DNA from: Hydrococcus rivularis NIES-593
GTDB lineage: Bacteria > Cyanobacteriota > Cyanobacteriia > Cyanobacteriales > Microcystaceae
NCBI RefSeq assembly: GCF_001904635.1
Contig: NZ_MRCB01000001.1
Coordinates: 1-64,000 of the forward strand
DNA: 64,000 nucleotides
Reading direction: 5' to 3'
Shown: piece after piece, positions 63,543 to 64,000 of the stretch
Numbering within the stretch: the stretch's first letter is position 1
How the letters are laid out: the number at the start of each line of letters is the position of its first letter
Notes under the pieces: model-generated
What the model saw: the letters and a program-made list of their open reading frames with translations, nothing else
Databases searched by the model: none
What the model was told of the DNA's origin: nothing
Translations under genes and position numbers: made by a program

Positions 63543-64000
63543 CTATGTATCTGTATCTTCCTGACTTAATTGTTGCTCAAACTCAGATATTGAACCTGTA
63601 GTTACTGCTTTTTTTAACAATTGATTCAATAACTCAATATCATATAATTTATTTAATTTTTCTACTAATTCAGTAGAAACATCTTTAAATCGAATTGTTA
63701 GGATTTGAGCAATATATTTCTGGGTAGCTTCTGCTATACCTATGCGTTCTATGCTTGTCATGTATGTCATTTTTTGTTCAGCCTCAAAACGCTCCAATTC
63801 TGCTTTGAAATTTAAGTCTAACTCCGGTGGTAGAGTCATTAATCTATCTAGCAACTGGAAGATTTGCTGGATTTTATCTCTACTATAGCCTAACTCATAC
63901 ATTCGTTTAATTAAGCTCAACTTCCACTGCAATCGGCCTGCTAAATCTTGAGTTGTCGCTTGTGTCCGCAGATGCGCCATCACCAGAACGGCAAAAGGAC
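63543..64000 (-). CDS. Rpn/DUF4351-type protein, C-terminal part (5' end beyond window)
   Basis: The frame is open through the window edge, reading PFAVLVMAHLRTQATTQDLAGRLQWKLSLIKRMYELGYS; the GTG at 63983 is internal. FAVLVMAHL..RLQWKLSLIKRMYELGYS and MTYMTSIERIGIAEATQ are typical of the Rpn (recombination-promoting nuclease) / DUF4351 C-terminus. The nuclease core lies outside the window. TAG stop. Confidence 0.7.
   Translation of the reverse strand, partial: PFAVLVMAHLRTQATTQDLAGRLQWKLSLIKRMYELGYSRDKIQQIFQLLDRLMTLPPELDLNFKAELERFEAEQKMTYMTSIERIGIAEATQKYIAQILTIRFKDVSTELVEKLNKLYDIELLNQLLKKAVTTGSISEFEQQLSQEDTDT

Overview
The window looks like accessory DNA, most probably plasmid, from a filamentous (Nostoc/Calothrix-type) cyanobacterium. 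It is AT-rich and carries scattered copies of the cyanobacterial HIP1 octamer GCGATCGC, group II intron pieces, Tn7-type and IS630-type transposition genes, and a ParB-like protein plus an AEP-type primase. No rRNA, core metabolic or photosynthesis gene was seen. The calls come from reading motifs by eye; no database search was run.

Layout. 1-9.6 kb: the 3' end of a group II intron, a pentapeptide-repeat membrane protein, a chimeric gene remnant, a row of small minus-strand genes (Gp157-like, HNH, GNAT-like) and a tyrosine recombinase. 9650-16014: a complete, compact Tn7-like transposon (tnsA, tnsB, tnsC, tniQ only) with TGT...ACA ends, TnsB-site-like repeats and a 5-bp target duplication TACGC. 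16.6-45.8 kb: a defence island. It holds an AIPR-type gene; a second group II intron tail; a three-gene operon built around a 2122-aa DUF1998 helicase (Druantia/DISARM style) with a divergent WYL regulator; a nuclease-NTPase plus helical-protein pair; a Mrr-STAND (Avs4-like) gene apparently split by a frameshift; a GIY-YIG gene; and an ATPase-HNH (Septu-like) pair.

46.2-63.5 kb: a co-directional plus-strand module. It has two small DNA-binding-type proteins, five small membrane or secreted proteins, an M23 peptidase, a lambda-type lytic transglycosylase, an FtsK/SpoIIIE translocase, a RusA-like nuclease, a small NTPase, further membrane proteins, a ParB-like protein and a primase. No VirB4, relaxase or capsid gene was recognised. 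The best reading is a plasmid backbone with an FtsK-powered DNA-transfer or envelope apparatus of a kind I do not recognise. A LAGLIDADG homing endonuclease sits antisense inside it. Next to the small NTPase gene is a tRNA-like sequence with anticodon UUA, which would read the UAA stop codon. Genes of this module almost never end in TAA (1 of 18 main genes by hand count), while about half do in the rest of the window. Window edges cut the intron at the left and an Rpn/DUF4351-type gene at the right.
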